Assembly (NCBI RefSeq): GCF_040183065.1
Contig: NC_091125.1
Location: forward strand, 130,162,621-130,226,620
Length of the DNA stretch: 64,000 bases
Direction: 5' to 3'
DNA from: Periplaneta americana
Lineage: Eukaryota; Arthropoda; Insecta; Blattodea; Blattidae
This document shows, one piece after another, positions 32,764-45,101 of the stretch. Position numbers and translations under genes: made by a program. Under the pieces are notes generated by a model. It saw only the letters and a list, made by a program, of their open reading frames with translations, ran no database searches and was not told the DNA's origin. Within the stretch, counting starts at the first letter, position 1. The number at the start of each line of letters is the position of its first letter.

Positions 32764-33010
32764 TACAAAATGTTTTGAGGTTCTGGCTGATACGTACATC
32801 TATTATAAGACAGTACATCTCATTTGATGATATGTGTTAGAGGAAGAACAATTAGTTGTATGCATCTGAAGTCTAACTAGTGTAATGTGTAGCTAGTCCA
32901 CGTTGTATGCAATGAAGGGGGAAAGGAACTGGTCACCCTACCCCATTATCTCCTGACCTAGTTGCCTCACAAGTGGTGCCTTCTTGGTATCACTTTTGAG
33001 GTTCGGACAG
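32764..33010 (+). repeat. Dispersed repeat, longest copy
   Basis: Shares 'gaggttctggctgatacgta', 'gtatgcatctgaagtctaac', 'ggaactggtcaccctacccc' and 'tagttgcctcacaagtggtg' with the minus-strand copy at 52034-52275, in the same order. No tRNA boxes are evident; unclassified. Confidence 0.7.
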
Positions 33011-33019
33011 TTGACTGAA

Positions 33020-34350
33020 CAACAACCATATGTTTTATAGTCTACAGAGAAAAGTCTGGAACTGGAACCCCTTTGTTTCGTCTTATAATTAGAGGCCACA
33101 GATTTTCACATTAATGATACACGATAAGTCATTAATTAGAGCAGAATGTGGTTTTCTTTGTTAATTTGTATATAATAATAGCGAATATAGGCCCTACCAA
33201 TATTTTTACAACAAATGTTCGAGATAAAGATGTTTAACCGCGAAATAATTCATTTTTGCAAGAAAAAAAAAAGCAAAATTATCCCGATAATGAAGTACAG
33301 TATCTATTTTGGTATTGACAAACATGTCCCTGTTTCTTAGCAGGTGGAAAACGGATTTGGAAATGCATTGCATTGTCTAGAAAAAGGGTGCATCCTTTCT
33401 ACCTAATGTTCTTAAAGGATAGTAACACTAATGGCTGGTTCACAATAAACCAATTAACTATTGTGAATGCTCACATTTAAATAAATTTATTTTAACATTA
33501 TTTCCGTTCTCGTTCTCGTTTCCGTCACTGGTTTATTATGAATCAGCCTTTACAGGTGAGAGGGGGTGAGACATACTAGTACTTCCTAGTTTTGCGAAAA
33601 ATCTTTTTCAAGTTTCTGTTGTGAAATGAGTCGTATCACTACAGTTACAATGCATACCATAGCAAAAAAAAATTTGCGAGTCAAGGTGTTTATATATCCG
33701 AGACAAAGATATTGATTGCAAATTGTGTCATGTGAGGGTGGGCTGGGAGAAACGTGATATAATGTCCAAGCATTGTTTCAAGAATAAATAATATCTCATG
33801 CTAAAAGAGAAAAATATGGCTCCAAAAAAATACTTCCAGGGTTCGGGTGAGACATATTTTGAGATGATGTGAAATTAAACCTTCTTTATTATTTGACTTA
33901 AAACTGAGGTACAAATTAATAGGAAGAACCGTAAAAAAAACTCCCTACATATATACAGAGAAGCCCAAAAAAATTTATGCACTGTTCGTTCCTCAAGAAC
34001 TTTGGAACAAATTGATATAAAATTCTCGTTTTCAGAGGAATTGTAGCTTAAAGTTGTTAGTTGGCAGTGACCAGATGAGCACATACATATTGTAGTGTGA
34101 AAACAAAATGGCGGATGAAGATTCTCGTTCGAACAATGGAAAGCAATTTTGAAGTGTTATTTTAAGTTTGAAAACATTAGCGAGGTGCGGCAACAATGAT
34201 GGAATGAGTAAAAGAAGCAACTTGTTAATTAATGAATCGGAAATTGAGTGTGGAGTCTTTTGTACATGCAAACTGAAATTAATATACAGTACACCATAAA
34301 GAAAACATAACGATATAATTAATATTGACCATTTGGTTCTGTACTCTTTC
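33020..34350. other. SNX intron 2 DNA, nothing recognised
   Basis: AT-rich intronic sequence without a recognisable element. Short frames here lack motifs. Confidence 0.45.
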
Positions 34351-34362
34351 TTTTTGTGTTCC

Positions 34363-34555
34363 GAAGGTTGCGCTCTGGCGTGGGTTCGAATCCCGCTTGG
34401 AATTTTTTCCCCAGGTTTTCAACTGCAAGATTGTCAGGTCATCCAATGGCGAATCCTAAGAAACATGTCGCTAAATACAGTTACGCTATCACCAATTCAT
34501 TCCATCCAAGCTAGATAATCACGCAGCTGATACAGATTGGTTAAGTAACCGTAAA
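34363..34555 (+). repeat. tRNA-derived SINE, 5'-truncated
   Basis: B box 'gcgtgggttcgaatcccgc' followed by 'ggaattttttccccaggttt', 'gtcatccaatggcgaatcct', 'cgctaaatacagttacgcta' and 'tcaccaattcattcc'. Ends near 'gtaaccgtaaagaaaac'. A family distinct from the 19081 SINE. Confidence 0.7.
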
Positions 34556-34886
34556 GAAAACTTATGCTGCATTACTACTATCATTATATTCGATTTTCAT
34601 AATAGAATAATAATGTAAGTTCTCCATATGCAATTAATGCTGCTAAATGAATTAAAAGTTCTGTTTACTCGTTAGTTTTTTCTAAGATCATTAAAAACAG
34701 TAATGTATACCGACTATATTTCGACTTTCACACAAGATTAACGCATGCACGAATATAATCGCGTGTGCAATTCTTACTTGTTACATATGCCCTTCTTGTT
34801 TACAGTGCCCAACTCTCATTGTAAAGTAATGTGACATGAAACTTATGTGTGATAAGAAGGTCGAAATTATATATAAAATACTTTAC

Positions 34887-35021
34887 TGATATGTGCTCCG
34901 GCTTGACTGTGAACACCTGGCGCCTCATTGAAGCTCAGAGTCCCTTGTTCGAGTCTGGTGTCAGGCTCATCGTCTAAAGCGAGGTTCTCCAAGTCCTCGT
35001 TCACAGTTTCTCCGTAATTAC
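34887..35021 (-). CDS. SNX20/SNX21: SNX20/SNX21-like, coding exon 2
   Basis: Acceptor tgttcAG (35022-35023), donor CATATCA/GTAAAG (GT at 34885-34886), phase 1 on both sides. Encodes the acidic N-terminal region NYGETVNEDLENLALDDEPD and TRLEQGTLSFNEAPGVHSQ. The N-terminal half of this family is poorly conserved, so the evidence is the matching phases and splice signals rather than homology. The frame stays open upstream, so a longer version of the exon is possible. Confidence 0.8.
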
Positions 35022-35029
35022 CTGAACAC

Positions 35030-36940
35030 AGTGACTGTATTACAGTATCACAGAGACAGGAGTGCAGGTTTCTGATCTGAATTTTTTTTTTTTCGTAATT
35101 TTGAAAATTTTATATTTACTATTTCTATGACATTAAACATCATAAATAGTTCAATAAGTTGGTTTATAATGAGAACTCCAGAAGTACGAAGTAAATAAAT
35201 GTAGATAGGCCTATACATTCGCTCATCGCTCATTGTTTTGGTATATTTTATAAACATATTTTAAAGCTGTTTCTAAATGTTACGATGACCAGCTGGCAGA
35301 TTTATGTAGATAATTCATTACGCATATCGGATATTATTTCAGAATACGAGTACATTCAAAAGAGATATTCTTAGACTTAACAGTATTATTTTTGGACGAT
35401 TATTTGACATGCGTTGGATTGTATATTTCGATTTCAAAACATTTTTTACATCTATTTTTTCTGTTCATAGAAGAAAATAATTGCTTTTAAGGAAATTTGT
35501 CTTTGTAAACCTTAATTTTATTAAGGAAGAGGTAGCCTATTTTGTTTTATGGTAATAGCTACTGTAAAAGAAAGTCATTATTTTAGTACCGATAGCAACG
35601 TTTACGTAAATTTGGCAACCCTACTCTATTTTGTTTTTTGTAATGTGTGTACCGGCACTGCCATTACGATGGCTGTGGGACCAGTATGTTAATAACGTCT
35701 TGTGCCGTAAGATGAACGTGATAGACATTACTTATGAGGGGAATGTCATACTGTACTGGTAATGAATTGCATTACACGCTGCAACATCAGATAACACGTA
35801 CATTCATTCTAATGTTCATATTTTGATTACTATGTGACTGGCGATTGCCTATTTCAGTAAACAAACTTCTATGAACAGTTGAAAAACAATTTATGTCGTT
35901 TTTGTATACATATCCGGATTCGGAATTTCAATGATGTAGCCTACGTGTATTATTTCACTCTTATCTTTGATGTTTTAAAGTAAAAAAATATATATGAGCA
36001 GAAAATAAAGTACTTAATATAATTGAATGCATTTCGAACACGGCTGAAATTGTGCAATTCGTTTGTCTTTAATAAATAACCCTGGCATTAACAAGTAGAT
36101 TTCTGAAGCTTTTTTTCACCACATACTTGATCACGATCTGATTTGTTTTTGGTACCTAACTCTTCTTCTTTTTGTTACTATAATATAATTTCAACAATTT
36201 TCATATTCTTACAATTAATTTTTTGTAATATTCTATGTAAAACTTTTTATCCTATCCTGACACTTTTATATTACAAATTTAATGATTTAATAACGCATTT
36301 ACCACAGTGCGTGTTTTTAAGAACATTAAATATATACGATAAAATTTTACTTAGGCCTAATTACAGCAAATAACTTACTGATTACAGTCGAGATATTTCG
36401 TATGCTCGTACTTCCGTGCAATTCACCAGTCACCATTTTTTTTTTCTAGGTACTATTATAAGTTCTGCAGATTCGGAAGTGTTTTCTGTCCATGATGGAA
36501 TTATCATAATCAGACTTATTTGTAATAATATTTCACTAAAGGAGATGAAAGAGTAGAGATTTATGTCTGTTTCATATCTGATTCTTTTCATTCTTATTTG
36601 TTCTCCAATTCCTATTAACTCAATATAATGTAGGATTTGTTTTCTAATTATAATACTATAAACATTTCTGTAACAAAAAGGATGAATGTTCCCAAATGTT
36701 GAGGTGACTAGGTACTGTGTATCTAGTTTACTCTTATGAAGATTACGAATTAAATTTTCTAGATCAGAAATGTTAATTTAAGCTTTCTTATCGGTAAATT
36801 CTTCTGTAGAAACACAACATGAAAATATATTTAGGTCTAACCCTAATCGATTAACTACACTTCTACTTGTGACAGCGATTAAAATTGTACATTTATGAAC
36901 ACTATTATATTTTACATACTGGTAACAGGCCTACAAACTG
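35030..36940. other. SNX intron 1, nothing recognised
   Basis: AT-rich intron; no element boundaries are assigned. Confidence 0.45.
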
Positions 36941-36947
36941 TACTTAC

Positions 36948-36957
36948 GTGCTGCCAT
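36948..36957 (-). CDS. SNX20/SNX21: SNX20/SNX21-like, coding exon 1 (start)
   Basis: Only ten coding bases, ATGGCAGCAC, followed by a strong donor GTAAGTAC. The start context cgcaaaATGG is good. Split codon C/GT gives arginine, so the protein begins MAARNYGETVNED. Intron 1 is about 1.9 kb, intron 2 about 7.8 kb and packed with transposons, intron 3 about 1.1 kb. The start and donor fit together, but transcript evidence is absent. Confidence 0.72.
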
Positions 36958-36959
36958 TT

Positions 36960-39480
36960 TGCGGTAAGTGTTGTTTGGGGCTGTATTCATTCTACTGTCA
37001 TCTGGAAAAGAAATCTAACGGAAGCAAATTGTCTTTCAGTAAATACGCATACTACCAATGACTAGACAGATTGTGATAAAGAACACATATAATGATATTA
37101 CTTGTTTCACACTAATTTCAGTGATGCGTTCTTTAAAGGGTAGGCCTACTGCACCACTACTGTTGTAGGAAGTGAACTGATGGACAATTGGGCCTACCCT
37201 TTACTAACCCTCTAATCTTAAGTAAACAGAGGTTTTGCAAACAGTAATATATCATTAGTAATATATCATTTCCTTTGGATATCTAAGCTATAAACCAACT
37301 GACTTGTGTTTAACAACATTGTTGCCAAATGTGTATTTCCTTTGGTAATGCTCACACTTCTTTACAATTCATTCTTTTTATTTTCTCTCTTGTTTGTATC
37401 TACAGCAATTTTTAAAATCAGTGGCCTACACGACAAAAAAATAATAAAAAAAAAGATTATTCATATGTGTTAAATAGTATTATGCCCAAAATGAACAGGT
37501 TAAAATATCGGTACCCGTATTGAAATATTCGGGATATTTATTTTAAAATGTATTTTATTATCCATTTAAACAAATTATTTATAATGTACAATGAGGGACA
37601 TGAGCGGCTCGAGTATTTTCTTAAGTCAAAGAATGCCACATTGCACATACGCCGAGCCGAAAGTTTATGACGAGATATTCGCTTTCCTTTTCTGTTTAAG
37701 TATTTCAGTCTGTGCTAAGAAGGAATTTAAATTGTGGCCTCTTATGAGCCGCGCTACAGATCTTCAAACATTTTCGCCTGCTCAACAATTCTGTCCCTCA
37801 CTGTAATTGATTATAAAAAGTATTTTCCTCCTTAGCTCAATTACTAAATAGTCATGGACTAAATGGTCGAGGGTTCAATCCGAACTACGAAAAGATACAT
37901 ACTTTTCTCCGCCACATCAACAAAATAGTCTTACTCTTTCATAGGTATCGATGCATTTTTTCTGTAGAGTATTATATTCTTCTTCAGACCGTTCTTTTTA
38001 ACTTATTTTAGATTTAGAACATTAGTTTTTCGTACAGTACCAGTATTTGAGATTTAGAACTCACTGTACGCTACTGTCATTTCCAATATGATGAGGAATC
38101 AATAGTAAAAGTTTCCATTTTATCTTCGACACCAGGAAATTTGTAACTACAGTATTTCTAAAATGGTTTTTCCAACATTCAGAAATGTTTAACAAGTGAT
38201 GAATCATCGAAGATAAATGCAGAGTTTTTCATGTGAGAGTTCAGACAGTGCACCTTTAGGAAAGCATTGGAATGTACTAAATAACTTGCACAGAAGCCCA
38301 CAATGTTATTTTGTACAGTATTATTCTTACACACAATGCTATTTTGTACAGTATTATTCTTACAACAGTTTGTACATTGCACATATATTTTGAGTAACAC
38401 TTACCAGCCATTTACGTGACAATGCAAAAGAATTTTATACAAATGATATTAAAAATGATGAAATTAAACTTTTATGTGCATAAGTTAAATACACTAGAAC
38501 GCATTGCTGTAACAATACACATGTTATTATTGTTACATAGGTAACATAGATTTATTCTCCTTCTGCACCTCCACCACTTTTCTTTTGGGTAGAGAGGTTT
38601 GCCAATATTAATAATGTCAACCTTTCATTGACAGCAAAATTTCCCTTCCTCAACCTACTCTGCTCGAAAAACAGAAACTTGGAGGAAATAACTGCAATAT
38701 CTCCTTGAATAGTTTATTTGATAATTGTAAGGAATATAGATAGTACTATACTACCAAAGCTTTTATAATAATTATATAAAAGATGCAAAACGAAAACTTA
38801 CTGTTACATGAGATAAGTAGAACCGTCACGCTTATTTGAGAGCATTGAGCAAGCTTCTGACTTGCTTGATACGCACTGTTTTATCCTCGGTTACAAGTAA
38901 TTTAAGTAACTTACGATCTGTATTATGACACTGATCTAGGATTAAGCATGTACTAATTTATTTAATAAAATATTGTTAAAACTTACTAGTTTTTACATTT
39001 TTTATAATATGGTTACGGTACGCTTACAGGCTTACTGCCCACTAATTAATATTAACAAAATCGACTAGTGGTTTTCATACTGTTTGAATTATATGGAATA
39101 TGACTATTAAGATTTTGTTTTGCATATATATTTCATATTGTTTCATACAGCGGTAAATTCCATCACACACAGGGAAAGTACTATTGGCGAGTTGCATCTC
39201 TGGCTGGGTACAGCTGGTAAAGCATTTGCTTTTTTTCCTATTTTTTTAACGTGTGAATATGGCGTGTATGAGTCGTCTGCTTTCAAATTAGATTTTAGTT
39301 TTGACGGCATAGGGGACTGTTGATAATTTGATAACCAAAATTCTGTAGTAACGTGTTTAATGAGAATTACCAACTGCTGTATAATGTGCATCGGGCTTAT
39401 GACGTCCGTTGATAATATTGAATTTATTTTATAATGTTTGAGGTTATTCATTCAAGTGACCTCTGAAGATTTTTAATAAG
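36960..39480. other. Divergent intergenic region between SNX and TIMM21
   Basis: Contains the upstream regions of both genes. A tRNA-like trace lies at about 37825-37905 ('ttagctcaatta', 'gtcgagggttcaatccgaac') but is weak. A 40-bp near-duplicate, 'gtacagtattattcttacac', occurs at about 38315 and 38350. No other gene is supportable. Confidence 0.4.
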
Positions 39481-39487
39481 TATCAAA

Positions 39488-39716
39488 ATGTCTAAATTTA
39501 TTGTATCGTTAACTCGACAAAAAGCAATTTCATATCCTACAGTTAGGCTATTTTATGCATTACCAATTCATGTAATGAACACGGTTGATAATGTGAAACA
39601 AAACGAATGTGCTGCACTGTCATGCCCCAGGTTTTACTGCTCAGATAAGAAAGATTCCAAGAAATTAACAAAAGTAAAATCCACGGAAGTTGGAACTCCA
39701 AAAACTTTCGAACAAG
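39488..39716 (+). CDS. TIMM21: TIMM21, coding exon 1
   Basis: Encodes residues 1-76 and starts MSKFIVSLTRQKAISYPTVR, an Arg/Lys-containing, acid-free N-terminus typical of a mitochondrial presequence. An in-frame stop lies just upstream, so this ATG is the natural start. Donor CAAG/GTAAAC, phase 1. Tim21 is an inner-membrane subunit of the TIM23 import complex; it binds Tim50/Tom22 from the intermembrane space and links import to the respiratory chain (in human MITRAC). The predicted protein has 233 residues against 248 in human. Confidence 0.92.
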
Positions 39717-40629
39717 GTAAACGAATTTAGTGTAAGCAGTTACGTAATACACTGCTTTGTATTACTTTTTAATATCATTCAGAAAGCATTTTAAAACTAT
39801 GGGTGTTGTTCAATATACCGGTATGGAATAAAAAAGAAGAGTTCTTTCATTTTATAAATTATTTTAATGAGCTTATTTTTCGTGTGCTACGAATGGTAGT
39901 ATAGTGGTGTAGCAGTAATCAATTTATTAATTTTAGGTAGGCCTAAAACGCTGTCCGGATTGTTTTTAGTCATGATTCTTATTTCTTCTTCTATACGTTA
40001 CAAAACTTTACAAAGTCACGGTCTTCACTTGATTCATACAATATATACAATATACATACAATATTATATTTTATTTTATTGATTATTTTGATTTCAACAA
40101 GTCTTTGCATTCAAGCTTTCGAATAGTCATAAAATTATATTTTTCTTCACTGTCTTACTACATTACGACTATTTAGCAACGCCTGTCATAAACGTAAACA
40201 TGCTATAGATAATATTTAATTTGACTTAGTCAGATCGTGTACTTTGATCGCCCTTTTGTCTGTGCCGCTTAGATGACACTAATTCAATAGGAGAATCGCA
40301 AGGAACTAATGCATGTATAATACATACGTTGTACTCTATGCAAACCAAATAAATGATCAACTCAGCAAATGATGTGACTTTTAACTCACATCCAGTACAT
40401 CCGAATAAGTCAGGTGTGTAATTCTTTCTTTCTTACTACATAAGTACAACTTTAAAAAACGCTGAAGAACGACGAAATTTTGAGTGCGATTTATATAGAA
40501 TCGTAGGGGACAAAATGAATCTCTTCCGCACCGCAAAACATCCATTGCTCCTTGTTTTTATACATTTATAATTTTAATAAAGAGTAAAAAGAAGAATTTT
40601 AATTCCCCCATCCCTTTACTTCCACAATC

Positions 40630-40749
40630 CCGTAAGAGACAAAAGTTAATGCATAACTGGCATATGTGAAAATCTGGCGCACTTGTGCGCAATTTCGGAG
40701 TCGCCAGATTTTCACATATGCCAGTTATGCATTAACTCTTGTCTTACGG
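40630..40749. repeat. Near-perfect 50-bp-arm hairpin in TIMM21 intron 1
   Basis: Left arm 40630-40679 (ccgtaagagacaaaagttaa and on) and right arm 40702-40749 are inverted copies with one or two differences. The loop is 22 bases ('cacttgtgcgcaatttcgga'). A (GAT)n run follows immediately at 40750-40790. A hairpin MITE, or a cruciform-forming palindrome. Confidence 0.85.
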
Positions 40750-40750
40750 T

Positions 40751-40788
<38 letters not shown>

Positions 40789-40790
40789 AA
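40750..40790. repeat. (GAT)n microsatellite
   Basis: About 12 GAT triplets directly after the hairpin. Confidence 0.9.
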
Positions 40791-41073
40791 CAGTTAACTA
40801 CCTATTGTCTTTATTGCTTCAGATTGTCCCCAAATGGAAGATGAATCTGTGTTAGTCGGTATTATTTAATCGAATCATATCTTCAGTACCTAATCGAGGA
40901 GACAGATGTAAAATAAAGTAGAATGTGACTAGAAACGAACTAGGACTAGATTAGCTTTGAGTACTTCAACCTTTAATGAGTCCATTATTTTGCCTGCGTA
41001 GATCTTAAAATCTTAATCACAAACTTCGATGAAATGATTATTGTGGTTCATTGTTATTTTAATTTGCTTGTAG

Positions 41074-41308
41074 TGAAAGAAACAACCAAGACTGTGTCTT
41101 ACATGGGCGTCATTATCGCTGGAGTGGGGTTGACTGCAATACTTCTGTACCAAGTTTTTCGGGAGCTGTTTTCTAGTAAGAGTCCAAACAGCATATACAC
41201 AACGTCTTTAAAGAAATGCTGCAATGACACAAGAGTAATCGACTCGCTTGGTGAACCTATAAAAGGTTTTGGTGAGGAAACTCGAAGAGGCAGAAGGCGA
41301 CATGTTAG
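41074..41308 (+). CDS. TIMM21: TIMM21, coding exon 2
   Basis: Acceptor gcttgtAG (41072-41073), donor GTTAG/GTACGT (GT at 41309-41310). Encodes VKETTKTVSYMGVIIAGVGL, the single transmembrane segment (about residues 84-104), and then FRELFSSKSPNSIYTTSLKK and GEETRRGRRRHV, which match the conserved core of Tim21 (FKELFSS.SP..IY, GE.TRRGRR.HV) after the membrane anchor. Confidence 0.95.
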
Positions 41309-41383
41309 GTACGTCTCTAGTAATGGAGGATTACTTGAATTATGGAAAGCTTTGCGTCGTACAATTATGGATTCCTTCCATTG

Positions 41384-41626
41384 TTATGGTACAATTTCCT
41401 TTTCCCAGATAATAGTAGGTGCAAGCTTATAAATTTTGCCAGATAATAATGCGCTTCCACCCTCTTGTATTAATTCTGCTGGAATTTTATCGCTACTTGG
41501 AGACTTGTGATTTTTCAGCTTTTCTATCGCAATTTCGATTTCAGAAAGTGTGGGTTCGGGTATAAATGGCTCAGCCCTACGGGAAAGAGAAATTTTGGTC
41601 GAACCTTGAAAAGATGGTGTGAACAA
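41384..41626 (-). mobile_element. LINE reverse-transcriptase fragment in TIMM21 intron 2
   Basis: The minus-strand frame contains LSEIEIAIEKLKNHKSPSSD followed by KIPAELIQEGG, the conserved N-terminal fingers motif of non-LTR reverse transcriptases. Possibly the same RTE-like family as 59515-60222. Short and truncated on both sides. Confidence 0.8.
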
Positions 41627-41979
41627 TTTTGAGGTGAAACAGGGAAAAAGATTTAATCATTGATGTCAGATATTTCAGATCTGACTGTTTTGTTTAAAGA
41701 ATCCATCCAATATATTTATAGTTTTTTAAGTTTTTAATTAAATTCATATTTTAAAATATGACCCAATTACCTAAAAACATGTACCTAAAATATGTTCCAA
41801 AATATGTACTAAATGTAAAATTACATTATGCTACAAAATGGTAAATTTAATTTAAATCGTTAAATTTTTATTTACAAATGTTTGAAGTAAACACATTTAA
41901 ATATGATGAAAGTAAGCGTATGACGAGAATTGTAATAATATGCATAGTTGTGTAATGCTTATTAATTTTTTTTCCTCAG

Positions 41980-42079
41980 TCATCTGTTTTATGAACGTGA
42001 CGGAGTTAATTTCTTGAGAATGAAGTATTATATTCAAGGAAGCAGAAAGAGGGGCACTGTACACTTGGAAATGCGTGAG
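41980..42079 (+). CDS. TIMM21: TIMM21, coding exon 3
   Basis: A short exon found from homology: acceptor tttcctcAG (41978-41979), donor CGTGAG/GTGAGG (GT at 42080-42081), phase 2 in and 0 out. It reads HLFYERDGVNFLRMKYYIQG then SRKRGTVHLEMRE, equivalent to human DGLKHTCVKFYIEGSEPGKQ then GTVYAQVKE. Without it the intermembrane-space domain would lack its central strands. Confidence 0.93.
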
Positions 42080-42766
42080 GTGAGGTAAATTCTTCATTAC
42101 CGTTTTCAGTTCCACAGAAGCATGTGGAAAGTCAACTTGAATTTATCTATATGCATAATGCATGTTGCATGTAGCATTGTGGGACATACACAAAAGTGAT
42201 ATTCTTTGATAATTATGGCTTGTCGATGTTTTTACGTGTATTTGTTTGTGCATAGAAAGGCACACATTTCCAGGAAAAATATTTTGCATGCATATTTTCC
42301 TACTTCTACAATAATAGCGGACTTTTATTGGTTGGTTTTATTGAGGTCTCAACCCAGGGATGTCTTTACACTTAAACATGCTTTGGCCCATTCTGCTCCC
42401 TATTATATGCGATTTTTCAAGTCTGACAGCTGGCCTGGGTGATATTAGTGAATCCGATGCTGACAGGTGGGTCATCCTGCCTCAGCTCCCAGGCCCCATC
42501 TGCAGACAAGTAGCCTGATAAGTCCTAGGGGCCTGTGTATCAGAATTGGAAACCCATGCTACTCACAATACTTCACCCCAGCCTATTTTTAATATTGCAG
42601 ATGATAGATCAAATGAGAGAAAGGGGGAGTGTATTGGTGGAATGATAGAGGGAAACCTAGCACTTGAACCACAGATACATTTTGATCTTAAAGTTAGATA
42701 TATTAAGAAAGCGTCATTTTCTTTCATTTTAATGGCTGCTGGAAAATAAGTCATCAGTTTAATATA

Positions 42767-43716
42767 CAGGGTGGAAGTGAAATAACCTTGCAGATTGAAA
42801 GGACCGATAAGGTACACTTAAATGAATAGAAAACCTATATTACGTTTTGTGATTAAATGCACTGTTAATTAGAAAATTAAGTTTGAAGTTTCAGCAGTCC
42901 GACAACATAGTTGTTGTTGTTTTCTAATGCCAGGCATTTGACAATAAAGTCATTTGACCTCTTGCACTCCAATATTTTTCAAAGATATTATCATTGTCAG
43001 CCACTGAAGCACAGATTTTGAGGTGTTCCGAATCCATTTCTTGGTTTGAGTTGCACAATGGGCAGTTAGGGGACTGATATATTCCAATTCTATGCAGGGT
43101 GAAAATGGCAAGTTGTAGCCGATTTAAGTGAACACCATATTTTATTGTTTTGGTGGCTACTTCATTCACACACAACCCCCAGAATGTCTGGAGGACCACA
43201 CCTGCTGTTGGTCGATGGGTCCATTGGACCTAGCTGGGAGATCTTGTTGATCACCAGCTTTCCCTCCTTAAGCCACTGGAGGACGATTTTAGTGCCATAG
43301 CAGGTCAGCACTAGGAACAGAAAAGTAAAAGAGGAGGAAGGAAAGGGAAATGAACCCTAGGCCTCGAATGCTCTAATGCCGATACCCTTTTGCAGCCCCG
43401 ACAACATAGTTGATAACATAATCTACTTGTAGATGTATTAAGAGGTCAACGAACTTGGTGAGTGTCGGTAGATGAGCTTCTCTCTGCCAAGACTTTGCCA
43501 CTTGTTCGCTTTGTGCAGTGGCTTGAATTTAGAAGTTTTAAAATTTACACGAAAACCATGCATGCTATTGAAATACGCCAGAGGGATAAATTATTCTTTA
43601 TTAGATTTCCTATCGATATGGACAAAAATCACGATCCTACTCGCAATAGTTACCGAATAAGAGGTTGTTAAACATTTCACTATGAAAATCTTCAAGGCTA
43701 TTTCGCTTCCACTCTG
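42767..43716. mobile_element. TA-flanked DNA transposon, LINE inserted inside
   Basis: The left end CAGGGTGGAAGTGAAATAAC and the complement of the right end CAGAGTGGAAGCGAAATAGC are inverted repeats. TA lies on each side (42765-42766, 43717-43718), as for Tc1/mariner elements. Own length is about 450 bp after removal of the LINE 42914-43397 and its duplication. No transposase is recognised. Confidence 0.75.
42914..43397 (-). mobile_element. Internally deleted LINE with 15-bp target duplication
   Basis: Flanked by CCGACAACATAGTTG at 42899-42913 and 43398-43412. The minus strand ends in the zinc-knuckle frame CPLCNSNQEMDSEHLKICAS and a (CAA)n tail, as in the LINE at 53810-55190. The other end (about 43200-43397) is not RNase H but a 5'-UTR-like sequence beginning 'ggggctgcaaaagggtatcg'. 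So a 5' leader is joined directly to the 3' end, and reverse transcriptase and RNase H are missing. Confidence 0.8.
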
Positions 43717-44774
43717 TATGTACCGCATTATTTTGCTACAAGGAGAAGGAGAAATGTTTGTGTGATGCATGGGATATATCCAGTATGAATATTAACACAT
43801 GAGAATTATAGCTTTATGAATGTTATAGTTTTTTAATTGAACTTCATGAAATCAGCGGTTATCCCTGAATTTAATAGTTATTATTGGTAGTTACTTGTGC
43901 AAATAATTATAATTTAGACATAACATTTCAGAATGATAGAATAAAAAAATGCAACTTTGGAGACAATATAACAAATAATTGATATCAAAATTCTAGAATT
44001 CACTTTTAGAAAATTGCCATTTTGTCATTTAGCAGTCATATTCCATGTACATGTCTGTTGATACATTTTAATATATATTACTAGTTCTTTATCCCTTGGC
44101 AATTGATTCAGTCACTATTAATTTTATTAATTTTTTTTATATAAAGAGAGTATGTTAAATAATCTTCCATGGGTTGTAAAAGATGATGTCTGAATAGAGG
44201 TAGAAAAGTAGTTTTATCTAAGAGAGATGAATTGGTAGGCTAATGAAAATATTACAGTCTGGGTTCCACACTTTAATATTGAAGTTATATATTTTAAATT
44301 GTCGGGAAAACTTAAATTTCTGTTGGATGACCTTTCACTGACTTTGCGAAATGTCTGAATTTGTTATGTAACGAGGAAATGAATGCGTATTTAAGATGAA
44401 ATTCTGTAGGGAAGAAACAAACAATTGTCACTAAGAGCAGGTGTTAAGTTTTGTAATTAAAAATGATTATTGGCTGATGAAAGTAAGGGACGTAGATTAA
44501 TACAGTTGGCAAACCTAAGCGTAATGAGTAGCATTCTCAAATCACCTAAGAGGACATACTCTCTTCTTCATTTATGGGCATAATGGAATAAATTGGACTT
44601 ATTCGATAGTCGGATATGATTATTGAGTGATTCACTCTGTTGTGTAGAGTCTAGTGTTGCCGAAGTATGTGGAATTTTGGTGTATGGAGCAGCAATAATT
44701 GATGAGTGGTTAATTGGGTCTGTTGTCCGGGCTGGGAAATTGGAACACTACAATTTATAAAGAGAAAAAAGTTG

Positions 44775-45085
44775 AATGAGTTGCAGAATGAAAATCACTT
44801 GGTGTAATTCATCACATGCGCACGATGGCACACTATCTTATTTTAAAGTTGCTGGCAACTTCATGCATAATCAATTCCCAAATAAATGGATTAGTCGTGG
44901 AGGATCTGTTGTTTGGCCTACACATTCCCCATACTTGATTTTTCTTCTCAGACCTTCTTATATCCATTATTTACTCGACAATAATCGAGAATGTTGAACT
45001 GATTCCACTACATATTGAACAAGGTTGCCAACAAATTCGACAAACATCTGGTGTTTATGAAAGTATAAAGAGGTGTTTGATGATG
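44775..45085 (+). mobile_element. Mariner-type transposase C-terminal fragment
   Basis: The frame AGNFMHNQFPNKWISRGGSV followed by VWPTHSPYL corresponds to the NQFPNRWIGRGGSV.WP.RSPDLTPLDFFLWG region (last catalytic Asp) of insect mariner-type transposases. Here the catalytic SPDLTP reads SPYLIF, so the catalytic aspartate is lost. Downstream it decays. In TIMM21 intron 3. Confidence 0.78.
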
Positions 45086-45101
45086 TACAAGTATTATGGG
45101 A

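Noticed and set aside
37825-37905. tRNA-like sequence 'ttagctcaatta ... gagggttcaatcc'
   Set aside because: Boxes are roughly spaced but no cloverleaf closes and no SINE body follows, so neither a tRNA gene nor a SINE is claimed.
39120-39451. Overlapping plus and minus frames just upstream of TIMM21
   Set aside because: No splice signals or homology join them to TIMM21, whose own start is preceded by an in-frame stop. Probably 5' UTR or promoter DNA.
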